Shown piece after piece: positions 25,012 through 38,135 of a stretch of DNA of 64,000 bases. The position numbers and the translations under genes were made by a program. Position 1 is the first letter of the stretch; each line of letters starts with the position of its first letter. This DNA is from Welwitschia mirabilis. Lineage: Eukaryota; Gnetophyta; Gnetopsida; Welwitschiales. The notes under the pieces are model-generated. The model saw nothing but the letters and a program-made list of their open reading frames with translations, was not told the origin of the DNA and searched no databases. The stretch spans positions 74,991,050 through 75,055,049 of the forward strand of contig JBOZIK010000001.1 of NCBI GenBank assembly GCA_051453625.1. Reading direction: 5' to 3'.

Positions 25012-28000
25012 TAGCCTTCTACTTAACCTTACTAGTCCCTAAAAAAGTGAGCGATCATCTATATTGCAATCTAATTTACCTAAGGTAAACAACAACTTAG
25101 AAAAATATAAAATGAGGTTAATTTAATCATATAAGAATAGATATTAAAAAAACAATTAATTCATAAGGATATTGACTTATTCAAAACCCCCCTATTTAAA
25201 CACATTGCTATAGAATGAATGAGCATCATAGAAATATAAAAATCATAAAATGTAATGATGATAGCTTAAAACATGATATTGTATATGCATAATGTAAGAC
25301 ATAGGTATTTAATTGATGTGATAAAAGTAGTGATAATTTCAAAATAATGATGCATCTTAGTTCATTAGTGTAATCAACAAAGGCAAAGTATAAGAGTAAA
25401 TATAGCATTTTTTCTCCTTTAGATGGTTTAGAACATAGCTACAAGAATGCTAATACTTCTGAAAGATAAAGTTCATGAATTTATTTAAGAAACAAAAAAT
25501 CTCATCCAAATAACTCATCATAAATATATATCATGAAAGCTCAGATCCTTTAAATTTTAAAAATTTATGCTCAATGTTATAGAGAAATGCTTAGAAAGGT
25601 GTCTTACCCCTCTCCCTTCCACAGGTGAAGCAAGAAGTCCTAGATTGCACCAAAAGCAAAGGAGTTATATCATCTAGGATATCATGAGGATGATAGGTAT
25701 GGGATGACAATGATTAAAAAAATTGTTTAGAAAGAAAGAAAAAACCAAAAAAGGTCTAAAATTAAAGAAGCACACTAAAATAGCAGAAAAGCAAAAATAA
25801 GGTAGAAAGTGAAAAATTTATTCTAAAAAACATAACCATGGTAAAAACATATCTATCGAAAAGATGAAAATGCACTAAGTAAAAAGAAGCAATGCTTAAA
25901 GGATCCTTAAATATGCCTTAACTCATGGATAAATAAGAACTGAAACTCATAAGATTATGGTAATCTATCAAAAAGAAAATGATAATCCTCTAAATAAATT
26001 ATGGTAAAACATTAACAAGAAACTTAAAAATGATTAGATTCATAATATTATGCTAAAAAAAGTATTGGAAATAACTTTGAAAAGTCCAACAAACCATCCA
26101 AAGAAAAATAAAATGAAAATAGACAAGTAGGAACATAAAGAAGATTGCTTACTTATATTAAATTATAATATAACAAATTCCCTTAGTAACAATCATAAAC
26201 TAATTTAATGGAAGATGCATGATAGTATGTAAAAACCCATAAAGTACCACTTAAATAGGCAATGATTATAACAACGTCAAGTATATTTATTGTTATCAAA
26301 CAATAAATAATATGATAAAAGCTACTAAAATAGGAACTTACAAGCTATCATCTCAAAACAAAACTAGAATTAAAAAAATTAAAATGATCATGTAAATGTA
26401 CTATATAGAAATAAATAAAATAAGTCTAACAAATAAGTAATACGTTTAATGATACTAGGAACATCACTGATCTTATAGTCTCTAAGTATAATCTTATTTT
26501 ATCATGATGAGGGGAGTGCAACCAATGTTAGAGGAGTAAGGACCCTTATAGCATAGCCAACTAACCCCTCAACAGATTTTTTACAGCTACCATATCAACT
26601 ACCAAATGCCCATCTTGGAAATATTTGCCTCAATGCACTCGCAGTAGGACATCTTGGGGACCATTTATTAAGATATAACATGAAAGAGCATAGTATCTAT
26701 GTCTTTTTCTTGCTTTTGTTTTTTTTTCTTTTTTTTTTTTTATTTGGTAGTAAATTCTACATGACCAAGTACTCATAAGGATAAAAGCAAAATAATGAGA
26801 TAAACAAGAAGGAAGAACATGCTAAAATAACTAATTACGTATACCATTAAAAGAGAACAAAAGAATAAAGGAATCTTCCTTCAAAATGAAGTTCATNNNN
26901 NNNNNNNNNNNNNNNNNNNNNNNNNNNNNNNNNNNNNNNNNNNNNNNNNNNNNNNNNNNNNNNNNNNNNNNNNNNNNNNNNNNNNNNNNNNNNNNNATTA
27001 TGGTAATCTATCAAAATGAAAACAATAATCCCTTAAATAATTTATGGTAAAACATTAACAAGAAACTTAAAAATTATTAGATTCATAATATTATGCTAAA
27101 AAAGTATGGGAAATAACTTTGAAAAGTCCAATAAACCATTTAAAGAAAAATAAAATGAAAATATATAAGTAGGAACATAAAGAAGATTGCTTACTTATCT
27201 TAAATTCTAATATAATAAATTCCCTTAGTAACAATCATAAAGTGATTTAATGGGAGATGCATGATAGTATGTAAAAACCCATAAAGTACCACTCAAATAG
27301 GCAACGATTATAACAACGTTAAGTATATTTATTGTTATCAAACAATAAATGATAGGATAAAAGCTACTAAAATAGGAACTTACAAGCTATCATCTCAAAA
27401 CAGCACTAGAATTAAAAAAATTAAAATCATCATGTAAAATTACTATACAAAAATAAATAAAATAAGTCTAAAAAATAAGTAATACCTTTAATGATACTAG
27501 GGATATCACTGATCTCGTAGTTTCTAAGTATAATCTTATTCCATCATGATGAGGGGAGTGCAACCAATGTTAGAGGAGTAAGGATCCTTATAGCATAGCC
27601 AACTAACCCCTCAATAGAGTTCTTACAGCTACCATATCAACTACCAAATGCCCATCTTAGAAATATTTGCCTCAATGCACTCGCAGTAGGACATCTTGAG
27701 GACCATTTATTAAGATATAACATGAAAGAGTATGGTATCTATGTCTTTTTCTTACTTTTGTTTCCTTTTTTTCTTTTTTTTAATTTGGTAGTAAATTCTA
27801 TATGACCAAGTACTCATAAGGATAAAAGCAAAATGATGAGATAAATAAGAAAGAGGAACATTCTAAAACAACTAATTACTTATACCATTAAAAGAGAACA
27901 AAAGAATGAAGGAATCTTCCTTTAAAATGAAGTTCATCAATATACAAATGTCTAAATATTGGATGAAGTAAATCTTATTATTTAAAATGCCTAAGTAAAA

Positions 28001-28130
28001 TATTACTAATCATGAAAACTTCATAAAGTAAATACATAAGTTAATTTAAAGGTATTCAAGTGATAACATGATGTCTATCTAAGGAATGAGTTAAGAAAAA
28101 ATTTAAATAATGGCAAGAGGAAGGTCCTCC
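25012..28130 (-). other. Element 2 region between integrase and 3' LTR
   Basis: No envelope-like or other reading frame is recognisable. The region holds long A/T runs (T-tract about 26715-26745, and again at 27760-27785) and one block of more even base composition at 26505-26690, repeated at 27545-27720. Athila-type elements often have a long 3' region of this kind. Confidence 0.55.
25954..27937. repeat. Gap-flanking direct repeat 6 (25954-26896 and 26997-27937)
   Basis: The gap is 26897-26996. The copies are about 95% alike and lie in the 3' region of element 2. Confidence 0.92.
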
Positions 28131-29260
28131 TCATTAAGAGGGGTTTCTAAAATAAGTTCTTTTATCATATTCAGGGTTTCATCTATAGATGGCTCATAAA
28201 TTGTTAACCATTATCCATTAACCTTTTGAATTTCTTAAGTATTTGGATTGGAGATTTTAACTAATTCATTTGAATGTACTATTTCTATAAGCTAATGACC
28301 TAATCATTTAAAAGTTAACTTGTTGTGTAAAAGATGTACTCAAGTGTTACATAAAAGAACAAATTCACTAATTTTAAATTGCTTATGAATAATCTTTTTA
28401 TCATGTTTGAACTTGGCTTGGCCTTTATGAATGAGTTTACGATATAGGGCATGAGTACATTTTTTATCTAAATAGTCAAGTTGGGCTAATTAAGTTTTAA
28501 GATTTTCATTCAAGTCTATAGGGTTAAGTTGATGAATAGATCAATAGGAGTTATAGCAAACATCAACTAGCAAGATACAAACTTTTTTATACACAAGTTG
28601 ATATGGTAAGAATCTAGAAAGTTATGCGAAGTAATATGGTAAGTCCAAAGAACATCATTAAGTTTAGAGAGCCATGTTTTCCTATTGACAGAGACTAATT
28701 TTTACAACATCTTTTTAATTTCTCTATTTGTATTTTTAACTTAGCCATTAGTTTAAGGATGATAAGCACATGTAATTTTATGTTTAATACCAATGGATAA
28801 AATGAGTTTTAGAAAAATGTGGTTAATGAAATGAGTTTTCTGATCACTAATGATCATTCATGAAAAACCAAAACATTGAAATATTATGAGTTCAAACAAA
28901 ATTATAAATGGTTTAAGCATCATTTTTGGTAGCATAAGCAACTTCTACCCACTTAGTAACATAATTGAAAATCACTAGAATATAATGTTTTTCATGAAAA
29001 GGTGGTTTAATTAGGCCTATAAATTCAATTCCCCAATAATCAAAATGTTCACATTCAAGTATATATTCAAGGGGCATATCCTTAGAATGAGTTGGGCTAT
29101 CATAACATTGACATGCATTACACCTTTTAGTAAAGTCAAATGAATCCTTGAAAAGGGCAAGATAATAAAAACTAGAGTGAAGAATTTATATGATAGTCTT
29201 TTAGCCACTAAAGTATCCCCTACATACCCTACCATGGAAAAGTTTTAGGATTTCTAAGCT
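28130..29260 (-). pseudogene. Element 2 integrase, left copy
   Basis: MPLEYILECEHFDYWGIEF, KHYILVIFNYVTKWVEVAYA and KNDA are better kept here than in the right copy (30280-31480), for example WGIEF and KWVE. The two copies are only about 87% alike in this part, though they become nearly identical towards the gap. Confidence 0.8.
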
Positions 29261-30279
29261 TTCTCACTTAGGCATATATTTATGCATGATTTCATCTTTA
29301 CATCTTCTATAAAGATGGATCATTCCACTCAGAGTTACTAATCTTATGAAGAAACAATTTGCATTGGTTATGGATCCAATGGTGAGGTCTTGTCATAGTA
29401 AAAGATAGTTCATAATATCATCATACTAGAAAGTGGGATGAGTAGAAGAGATCGCATAAAGTTAATCAATCACAAAACATTATTCATTTGGAAAAATAGT
29501 CATTTATGAGACATTCATCATCAAAACAAGAAAGTCACGATAGGTGATCAACACTACTATTATGTTTTCTAGCTTTATCAATGATGGTGAGATTAAAGTC
29601 TTATATGAAAAGGATTCAACTAATAAGGTTGACACTAGAATACCTCTTGGTCATAATATAGCAGATGGCTACATAATCAGTGTAAACATTTATGTAAAAA
29701 CCAAGAAGATAACATCAAAGATAATCAAGATAAAAGATAATGACAATAATTTCTCTCTCAATAGTGTGTAGTTAGATTATTCTTGGGATAAAGTTTTAAT
29801 AAGATAAGATATGACTTTAAAACCATTTTCATGTTTTTGGCTAAGAAACCCACCTACAACAATGTTACTTGCATCACANNNNNNNNNNNNNNNNNNNNNN
29901 NNNNNNNNNNNNNNNNNNNNNNNNNNNNNNNNNNNNNNNNNNNNNNNNNNNNNNNNNNNNNNNNNNNNNNNNNNNNNNATTTCTTTCTTTCTTCTCTTTT
30001 TTTTTCTTTTTTCTTTTTTTTTCTAGGGAAAGGGACTGAATTCCACATGACCAAGTACTTGTAAGGATAAAAGTGAAGTAATAAGAAAAATAATAAGGAA
30101 AAACATGTTAAAATAACTAATTACTCACACCATTAGAAAAAAAATAAGTAAGTAATCTTCCTTCAAAATAAAGTTCATATACATATGAATTTCTAAATAT
30201 TAGGTGAAGCCAATTTTATCATTTAAAGTGTCCAAGTAAAATAATAGTAATCATGTAAACTTCATAAAGTAAATACATG

Positions 30280-31480
30280 AGTCAAGTTTAAGATCTTCAA
30301 ATGATAACATGATGTTAACTAAAGGAATAAGTTAAGAAAGAATTTAGGTAATGATAAGAGAAAAGTCAAGGGCTTCCAAAACAAGTTCTTCTATTATATT
30401 TAGGATTTCATTAGTAGATGGCTCATAAATTTTCAACCATTAATTATTAACCTTTTAAATTTCTCTATTTTTTGGATCAAATATTTTAACTAAGCCATTT
30501 GAATGTAATTTTTGATAAGATAAGGACCTAACCATTTAGAAGTTAACTTGTTATGTAAAATGTGTACTCGAGTGTTATATAAAAGAACAAATTGACCAAG
30601 TTTTAATTTCTTATAAATAATATTTTTATCATGTTTAAACTTGTCTTAGGCTTTCTAAAGGCATTGATAATTTAATGTATGAGTATATTTTTCATTTAAA
30701 TGATCAAGTTGATCTAATCGAGTTTTAAGATTTTCATTTAAGTCTACAAGGTTAAGTTGATGAATAAATAGATAGGAGTTATAGCAAACATCAACTAGCA
30801 AGACACAAACTTTTTCGTCCACTAGTTCATATGGTGAAAAACCTAGAGAGTTATACCAAGTAGTAAGGTAATCCCAAAGAACATCATTAAGTTTATAATA
30901 CCATGTTTTCCTATTAACAAGGACTAATTTTTTAAGCATCTTTATAATTTCTCTGTTTGCATTTTTGACTTGGCCATTAGTTTGAGGATGATAAACACAT
31001 GCAATTCTATGTTTAATACTAACGGATAGAAGGAGTCTTCAAAAAAGATAGTTAATGAAATAAGTTGCCTAATCACTAATGATAATTTGTCAAAAACAAA
31101 AACATTAAAAGATATAATCTTAAATAGAAATAAAAATACTTTGAGCATCATTTTTAATAGTAGGAATAGATTCTATCTATTTAATAACATAATCTATAGC
31201 TACTAGAATATAATGTTTATCATGAAAATGTGGTTTAATTAGGCCTACAAAGTTAATTCTCTAATAGTCAAAAAGTTCACATTCAAGTATAGGTTTAAGA
31301 GGCATATTTTAAGAATGAGTTAGAATACCATAATGTTAACATGCACCACACTTTCTAGAAAAGTCAAATGAATCCTTGGAAATGGTAGATCAATAAAAAC
31401 TAGAGTGAAGAATTTTCATGGTAGTCTTTTAGCCACTAAACTATCCCCTACATACCCTACCATGAAAAAGTTTTAGGATT
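30280..31480 (-). pseudogene. Element 2 integrase, right copy
   Basis: CGAC, then MPLKPILECELFDY, KHYILVAIDYVIK, NDAQSIF, YHPQTNGQVKNANREI and VNRKTWYYKLNDVLWDY (open stretch 30655-30939) cover the zinc-binding, catalytic and C-terminal parts of an Athila/Tat integrase. LLYNTRVHI and SKWLGPYLIKN-like text give the usual SGPF-containing tail. It integrates the cDNA copy into the genome. Stops throughout show it is inactive. Confidence 0.85.
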
Positions 31481-32231
31481 TCTAAGCTTTCTCACTTAGA
31501 CATATATTTATGCATGATTTGATCTTTACATCTTCTATAAAGATGGATCATTCCACTCATGGTTACTGATCTTATGAAGAAACAATTTGCATTAGTTATG
31601 GATCCAATGGTGAGGTGTTTTCATAGTAAAAGGTAGTTCATAATATCATCATACTAGAAAGTGAGATGAGTAGAAGAGATCACATATAGTTAATCAATCA
31701 CAAAACGTTAATCATTTGGAAAAGAGTCATTTATGGGACATTCATCATCAAAACAAGAAAGTCAAGATATGTGATTGATACTACTATTATGTCTTCTAGC
31801 TTTATCAATAATGGTGAGATTAAATTCTTATATGAAAAGGATTTAACTAATAAGTTTGGTACTAGAATCCCTCTTGGTCATAATATAGCAGATGGCTACA
31901 TAATCAGTGTAAACATTTATGTGAAAACCAAGAAGATAACATCAAAGATAATCAAGAAAAAAGATAATGACAAGAGTTTCTCTCTCGATAATGTTTAGTT
32001 AGATTATTCTTGGGACAAAGTTTTAATAAGATAGGATATGACTTTAAAACCATTTTCATATTTTTGGCTAAGAAACCCACCTACAACAATGTTACTTGCA
32101 TCACACATAAGTTTAAAATTCTTATTCGAATTAGGAATTGTAATAATAGGTTTAGAATAAATGTTTTCTTTAAGAGTTTCAAATGCAAGTTGACATGAAT
32201 TATTCCAATTTAATTTAGCATCGTTTTGCAA
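31480..32231 (-). pseudogene. Element 2 RNase H domain and linker
   Basis: WNNSCQLAFETLKENI, KLMCDASNIVVGGFLSQ and VISYLIKTL (all in an open 75-codon stretch, 32004-32231) are the start of RNase H, with the catalytic Asp of DAS kept. NVYTDYVA, then EFNLTIIDKA and PINDSFPND further left match YTDHAAL, EFDLEIxDKKG and IDDSFPDE of the family. A truncated copy lies at about 29260-29878. Confidence 0.85.
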
Positions 32232-32489
32232 TAAGAAGTGAAGTGATTTATAAATTTTTATGTAATCATGAATAAAATGACACTAGAAATCAGAATGATC
32301 AAGGAATAATCTAACTTGTTTGGCATTAGTTGGAGGACTAAGGTTTTTAATGGTATTAATGTTTATAAGATTCATCATAATACCTTCTTTCAAAATATGA
32401 TGTCTTAAAATGATTTCATGATTGATAAGGATAAAATTATTTTACCAATTCAAATCTAATTCACTCTCTATACATTTATCTAAAACTTT

Positions 32490-33050
32490 CTCTAATCATT
32501 CTATGATTTGTTCAAAAGTATCACCAAAGATGGAGAAGTCATCCATCAAAATTTTAATAGAGCCATCTTACAAATTCAAAACAATCTCTATCATAGCTCA
32601 TTAGAAAGTTCTAGGGGCATTACAAAGTCCAAAGGATATTTTTCTAAAAGTAAAGGTTCTAAAGAGTGAGGTAAAGGTTGTTTTAGCTTGGTCCTCACTT
32701 GTAAAACAAATTTGATTATAACCCATATACCCATCAATAAAATAGTAGTAGAAATGATCTTAAATTCTATCAAGTACTTGATCAAGAAATGATAAATGGT
32801 AATGATACTTTTTAGTGACCTCATTAAGTCTCCTAAAATTAATGCATATTCTCTATTCCCCTCCTTCTTTGAAACTACAATTAAAGGAATAATTCACTTA
32901 TGATAAGATATAGCATATATGATCCTGACATTCATAAGCTTAATGATTTCATCTTTAACTATTTGCTTAAGGGCTACGTTAAGCCTTCTTTTGGGTTGCC
33001 TAATAGGTTTAGCATTATCTTCAAGATAAATCTTATGTTAAACTATGAAA
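32490..33050 (-). pseudogene. Element 2 reverse transcriptase, left copy
   Basis: DGYMGYNQICFTSEDQAKTT, then ISFGLCNAPRTFQ, then ILMDDFSIFGDTF (Asp pair at 32538-32546) are the palm-domain signatures of this branch. The copy continues directly into RNase H to the left, so it is the one in the natural context. Confidence 0.85.
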
Positions 33051-33999
33051 AGAGGAATGGCGGCTAAGTTCTTATGGTTCCAAGCAAAGTCTCTTTCTTT
33101 AAAGGTTAAGAGTGTGATCAAGATGGATTCTTATTGAGGAGTTAAATAGGCACTTCTTATTAGGGGTTTTGTCTAATTATCAGATAGAAAAATATATTTT
33201 AAACCATGTGGTAGTTTATTTTGTTTAAAGTTGAGGTTTTTAGCTATTATCCCATCTGTCATGGGGATGACAGATGTGAAATGATACTCTGCAAAACTTT
33301 TTTCTAATAAGTGAATATGTTGAATTTATTTCCAATCGATATGTTCTTCACCCTCAGACTTAAGATAGTGTGTTTCAGTTAGGTCATCATACAAAGTTGG
33401 CTTATGTAGCATGATTAATATCTCTTTAATTGGTTCAGGTTATAAAAACAAGGTTGGTTTCAACTATTCCTCTAAGTTAAACTCATTTTTATGTCCTTTT
33501 TAGTAGCATTAAATACTTAAATGGTAAACTTTTTATTTCTAAAATGACACCCCATCTTTCTTATTTGTGTGTCAATGATACAATGGGCAGCTGCATAAAG
33601 GCTCTTNNNNNNNNNNNNNNNNNNNNNNNNNNNNNNNNNNNNNNNNNNNNNNNNNNNNNNNNNNNNNNNNNNNNNNNNNNNNNNNNNNNNNNNNNNNNNN
33701 NNNNNNGAATTATTCCAATTGAATTTAGCATCTTTGTAAAATAAGGAGTGAAGTGGTTTACAAATTTTTATGTAATCATGAATAAAATAACACTAGAAAT
33801 CGGAATGATCAAGGAATAATTTAACTTGTTTGGCATTAGTTGGAGAACTAAGGTTTTTAATGATATTGACTTTTATAAGTTTCATCATAATACCTTCTTT
33901 CAAAATATGATGTCTTAATATGATTTCATGATTAATAAGGATAAAATTATTTTACCAATTGAAATCTAATCTACTTTCTATACATTGATCTAAAACTTT

Positions 34000-34560
34000 C
34001 TCTAATCATTCTATGATTTGTTTAAAAGTGTTACCAAAGATGGAGAAGTCATCCATCAAAATTTTAATAGAGTCATCTAACAAATCGAAAAAAATCTCTA
34101 TCATAGCTCATTAGAAAGTTCTAGGGGCATTACGAAGTCCAAAGGTTATTTTTCTAAAAGTAAAGGTTCTAAAGGATGAGGTAAAGGTTGTTTTGTCTTG
34201 GTCCTCACTTGTAAAAAAAATTTGATTATAACCCATATACCCATCAATAAAAGAGTAGTAGAAATGATCTTAAATTCTATCAAGTACTTGATCAAGAAAT
34301 GGTAAATGGTAATGATCCTTATTAGTGACCTCATTAAGTTTCATAAAATTAATGCATATTCTCTATTCCCCTCCTTCTTTGGAACTACAATCAAAGGGAT
34401 AATCCACTTACAATAATATATAGCATATATGATCTTGACATTCATAAGATTAATGATTTAATCTTTAACTATTTGCTTAAGGGCTATGTTGAGCCTTCTT
34501 TGAGGTTGCCTAATAGGTTTAGCATTATCTTCAAGAGAAATATTTTGTTAAACTATGAAA
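34000..34560 (-). pseudogene. Element 2 reverse transcriptase, right copy
   Basis: DGYMGYNQI, EDQ.KTTF, then FGLRNAP-like text, and an intact LMDDFSIFG (catalytic Asp pair at 34048-34056) follow the Athila/Tat RT. Frameshifts and stops separate the blocks. It duplicates 32490-33050 across the gap at 33607-33706. Confidence 0.82.
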
Positions 34561-35079
34561 AAAGGAATGGAAGTTGAGTTCTTATGATTCCAAGCAAAGG
34601 CTCTTTCTTTAAAGGTTAAGAGTGTGATCAAGATGGATTCTTATTGAGGAGTCAAATAGGCACTTCTTATTAGGGGTTTTGTCTGATTGTTAGATAGAAA
34701 AATATATTTTAAACCATGTGGTAGTTTATTTAGTTTAAATTTGAGGTTTTTAGCTATCATCCCATCTATCATGGGGATGACAGATGTGAAATGACACTCT
34801 GCAAAATCTTTTTCTACTAAGTGAATATGTTGAATTTATTTCCAATTGATATGTTCTTCACCATCAGACTTAAGACAGTGTGTTTCAGTTGGGTTATCAT
34901 ACAAAGTTGTCTTATGTAGCAGGATTAATATCTCTTTAATTGGTTCAGGTTGTAAAAACAAGGTTGGTTTCAACTATTCCTCTAAGTTAAACTTATTTTT
35001 TGTGTCCTTTTTGGTAGCATTAAATACTTAAATTGTAAACTTTTTATTTCTAAAATGACATCCCATCTTCCTTGTTTGT

Positions 35080-35400
35080 GTGTCAATGATACAACGGATA
35101 GCTGCACAAAGGCTCTTCCTAAGAGAAGTGGATAACCTTCATTATGTTCTACTTCAATGATGACAACATCTGTAGGATAAAATTCTTCCTTAATTTAGAT
35201 GACTACATCCTTAATGATCCATAACAATTTATTGATTGAGGTGTTAACCAATTTCAAGATAATTTATATAGGTTCTATTCTATTTTTTAACCCAAGTCTC
35301 TTACATATGTAAAATGGCATGATGTTCACACTAGCTCTTATGTCAATTAAAGCTTTTTAAATTCTTTTGTTTTCTTCTAAGGTGACACTCATAGTTGTAG
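35080..35400 (-). pseudogene. Element 2 protease remnant
   Basis: ALIDIRASVNIMPFYICKRL matches the Athila/Tat protease start (ALxDxGASxNLMPxSxxxxLG). The catalytic Asp codon is at 35342-35344 and the expected Gly reads Arg. EHNEGYPLLLGRAFV, about 60 codons on, matches the VPLILGRPFL block. Its C-terminal end also occurs in the left gap-flanking copy, just before 33606. Confidence 0.82.
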
Positions 35401-35597
35401 CTATAGGGTTTTTGAATTTAGAATACTTTTCAATATTTAAGTTGGAAATAGATTGAATAATAAAAAATTTACTAAAAATGGTATGTTTTTATTTTCTTCT
35501 TACTAGGTCTTTCCATAACTTAGAATATTTAAGGTCTTCTTGTAAGAGTTTTCAAAAAATAAAATGGATGTTTACCTCTTGCATTAAGACCTTCAAG

Positions 35598-37644
35598 TAT
35601 TTATCAAAGGTTGTATTTATATTTAAATAATCAATCCAAGGAGTAGATGGTTTCTTCCCTTTGTTTTCTTGTAAAGAATTTTTAATGGAGGTTTTAGTAT
35701 GTGATGTTGATGGAAATTTATATAAGTCCAAAATTTCTATATCATCTTCATCATTTTCATTATTCTTGGAAGTGGAAACCTCATGGGTAGGAGCTGTTTT
35801 ATCATTTTCACTTTTTGTTACTACTTTTAAATATCTATTAACCTCATTCATATTGGGTAATGATTGAGATGAAAGACATTCTTATTGTCTTTGATTGGCA
35901 AGCATTATTTATTGGCATACATTCATTAAGTTTTCAATATTGTTATTAGTATTTTCATTATTGTTATTATTTCTTTCAATATCGCTATTGGTATTTTCTT
36001 GAATTCTTTTTTATTCTTCAATGGATTTATTGAGTGAATCATTCTGAGTTTGTTGGAAGTTTTAATTTTTGAATCTATTTTAAAAGATTTTTATATTGAT
36101 TATCCACATAATCTTTATTAAAATTGAGGTTGGATTTGAAGTTAGATGTTATTTAGTTGAAAGTGACAACTTTCTCAAACATCTTTTCTTTACAAATTGG
36201 CAATAAGGAACATTTTTTATTTGGATAAGAGTTGGCTTTAAAAATTTCACAAGTTGAAATTGAGTTTTCATCCCTTACTACTTTTTCATCAACTATCATT
36301 TGTGTATACTTCTCTAATGTGGTAGTGAAATATTTAATCAAGTTTGTTGAGTTACCTCTTTCTTATTCCTTGTTATGTTTAATCTTCTTTGATTTCTTTA
36401 TGATTTGTCCTATGGTTTAATTTTAATTAGTGGGTTTAGGCTAAGTTTAACTTATTTCTACAAGGTTTTCCAATATACTCCATGCATTGTTTAGGCCTAA
36501 ATTCAAAAGTTTCCTCCATAAGAAAGTATACAAGTTGTTTAATTTAATAATCCAATCAATTATAGAAATANNNNNNNNNNNNNNNNNNNNNNNNNNNNNN
36601 NNNNNNNNNNNNNNNNNNNNNNNNNNNNNNNNNNNNNNNNNNNNNNNNNNNNNNNNNNNNNNNNNNNNNNTATTTATCAAAGATTTTATTTATATTTAAA
36701 TAATCAATCCAAGGAGTAGATGGTTTCTTCCCTTTGTTTTCTTATGAGGAATTTTTAATGGAGGTTTTAGTATGTGATGTTGATGGAAAGTTATATAAGT
36801 CCAAAATTTCTATATCATATTCATTATTTTCATTATTCTTGGAAGTTGAAACCTTATGGGTAGAAGCTGTTTTATTATTTTTACTTTTTGTTACTACTTT
36901 TAAATCTCTATTAACCTCATTTATATTGGATAATGATTGAGATGAAAGATATCCTTATGGTCTTTGATCGGCAAGCATTGTTTGTTATCATACATTCATT
37001 AAGTTTTTAATATTGTTGTTAGCCTTTTCATTGTTGTTATTATTTCTTTCAATATTATTATTGGTCTTTTCTTGAATTCTTTTTTATTATTCAATGAATT
37101 TATTGAGTGAATCATTCTGACTTTGTTGGAATTTTTAATTTTTGAATCTATTTTAAATGATTTTCATATTGATTATCCACATAATCTTTATTAAAATTGA
37201 GGTTGGCTTTTAAAGTTAGGTGTTATTTAGTTGGAAATGATAACTTTCTCAAACGTTTTTTCTTTACAAATTGGCAACAAGGAACATTTTTTATTTGGAT
37301 AAGAGTTGGCTTTACAAATTTCACAAGTTGAAGTTGATTTTTCATCCCTTACTACTTTTTCATCAACTATTATTTGTGTATACTTCTCTTAAGTGGTAGT
37401 GAAATCTTTAATCAAGTTTGTTGAGTTATCTATTTCTTATTCCTTGTTATGTTTAATCTTCTTTGATTCCTTTATGATTTGTCCCATGATTCAATTTTAA
37501 TTAGTGGGTTTAGGCTAAGTTTAACTTATTTCTACAAGGTTTTCCAATATACTCCATGCATTATTTAGGCCTAAATTCAAAAGTTTCCTCCATAAGAAAG
37601 TATACAAGTTGTTTAATTTGACAATCCAATCAATTATAGAAATA
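35598..37644. repeat. Gap-flanking direct repeat 9 (35598-36570 and 36671-37644)
   Basis: The gap is 36571-36670. Each copy covers the C-terminal half of gag of element 2. The copies are about 94% alike. Confidence 0.92.
36153..36341 (-). pseudogene. Element 2 gag C-terminal zinc-knuckle region
   Basis: An open stretch containing STCEIFKANSYPNKKC, a damaged CCHC-like knuckle in which one Cys reads Phe, then MFEKVVTFN. The same block recurs in element 3 (CEIFKDDSY-like, about 46250-46345), which supports the homology. A second copy lies near 37215-37400 beyond the gap. Confidence 0.6.
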
Positions 37645-38135
37645 ATCAACTAATTCTACTTTACAAAATTCATTAATAGGGTTGGCATCACTAGCTATGA
37701 TAAAATACTCATACACCATGACATAATCCACATGAGGTTGTTGTTGAAAGTTGGTCACTTCGTTTTTTATTTTCTTCATGGAACTTTCACTCAAAAATCA
37801 TTTGATGAAAACTTCTTATACTTGACTTCATAACTTAAAACTCTTATGTGAAATACTCTTGAGCCAAAGTTTTGCCCTTCCTCTAAGCGTGAATGGAAAA
37901 TAATCATGTAGGTATAGTCACTAATATGTTTTTTTCTATTTCTTGATGTAAGCACAAGTTGTTCAATGTAAGTAATATGTTGAAACGGGTCTCCCTCAAC
38001 TTCTCCTAAAAAAGTTGGATAAGCACTTAGGTATATTAATTATACATAATTAATAAGAGGTAAATTGGTTGGATTTTGTATTTTACATTTTCGATTAGTA
38101 ACTAAATCTCTAAGAGTAATGTTTACATTTGTCAT
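37490..38135 (-). pseudogene. Element 2 gag, N-terminal and core domain
   Basis: The reading starts at ATG (38133-38135) with MTNVNITLRDLVTNRK. YPTFLGEVEGDPFQHI, then EGRAKLWLKSISHKS, MKKIKNEVTNFQQ and VDYFYNWIV follow. This is the order of the plant Retrotrans_gag core (DKAKSWLNSLP, LRNEIxxFxQ, FYNGL). Gag forms the particle that packages element RNA. Several Trp/Gln codons are now stops. Confidence 0.82.

Larger units (their letters stand above)
27740..32105. repeat. Gap-flanking direct repeat 7 (27740-29878 and 29979-32105)
   Basis: The gap is 29879-29978. Both copies carry integrase and part of RNase H. Identity is uneven: about 85-88% over the integrase, about 96% over the last 650 bases before the gap. 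Confidence 0.88.
32197..35117. repeat. Gap-flanking direct repeat 8 (32197-33606 and 33707-35117)
   Basis: The gap is 33607-33706. Each copy covers the RT and the end of the protease of element 2. The copies are about 95% alike. Confidence 0.92.

Noticed and set aside
25012-28130. Envelope-like gene after the integrase of element 2
   Set aside because: Some Athila elements carry one, but I find no signal peptide, transmembrane segment or continuous frame here.
29544-31998. Paired 75-codon + strand open frames (29544-29771 and 31771-31998)
   Set aside because: They lie antisense to the RNase H linker of element 2, which explains the sequence better.
35661-36940. + strand open frames 35661-35867 and 36734-36940
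   Set aside because: They run antisense to the acidic part of the gag-protease linker of element 2 and are repeated by gap repeat 9.
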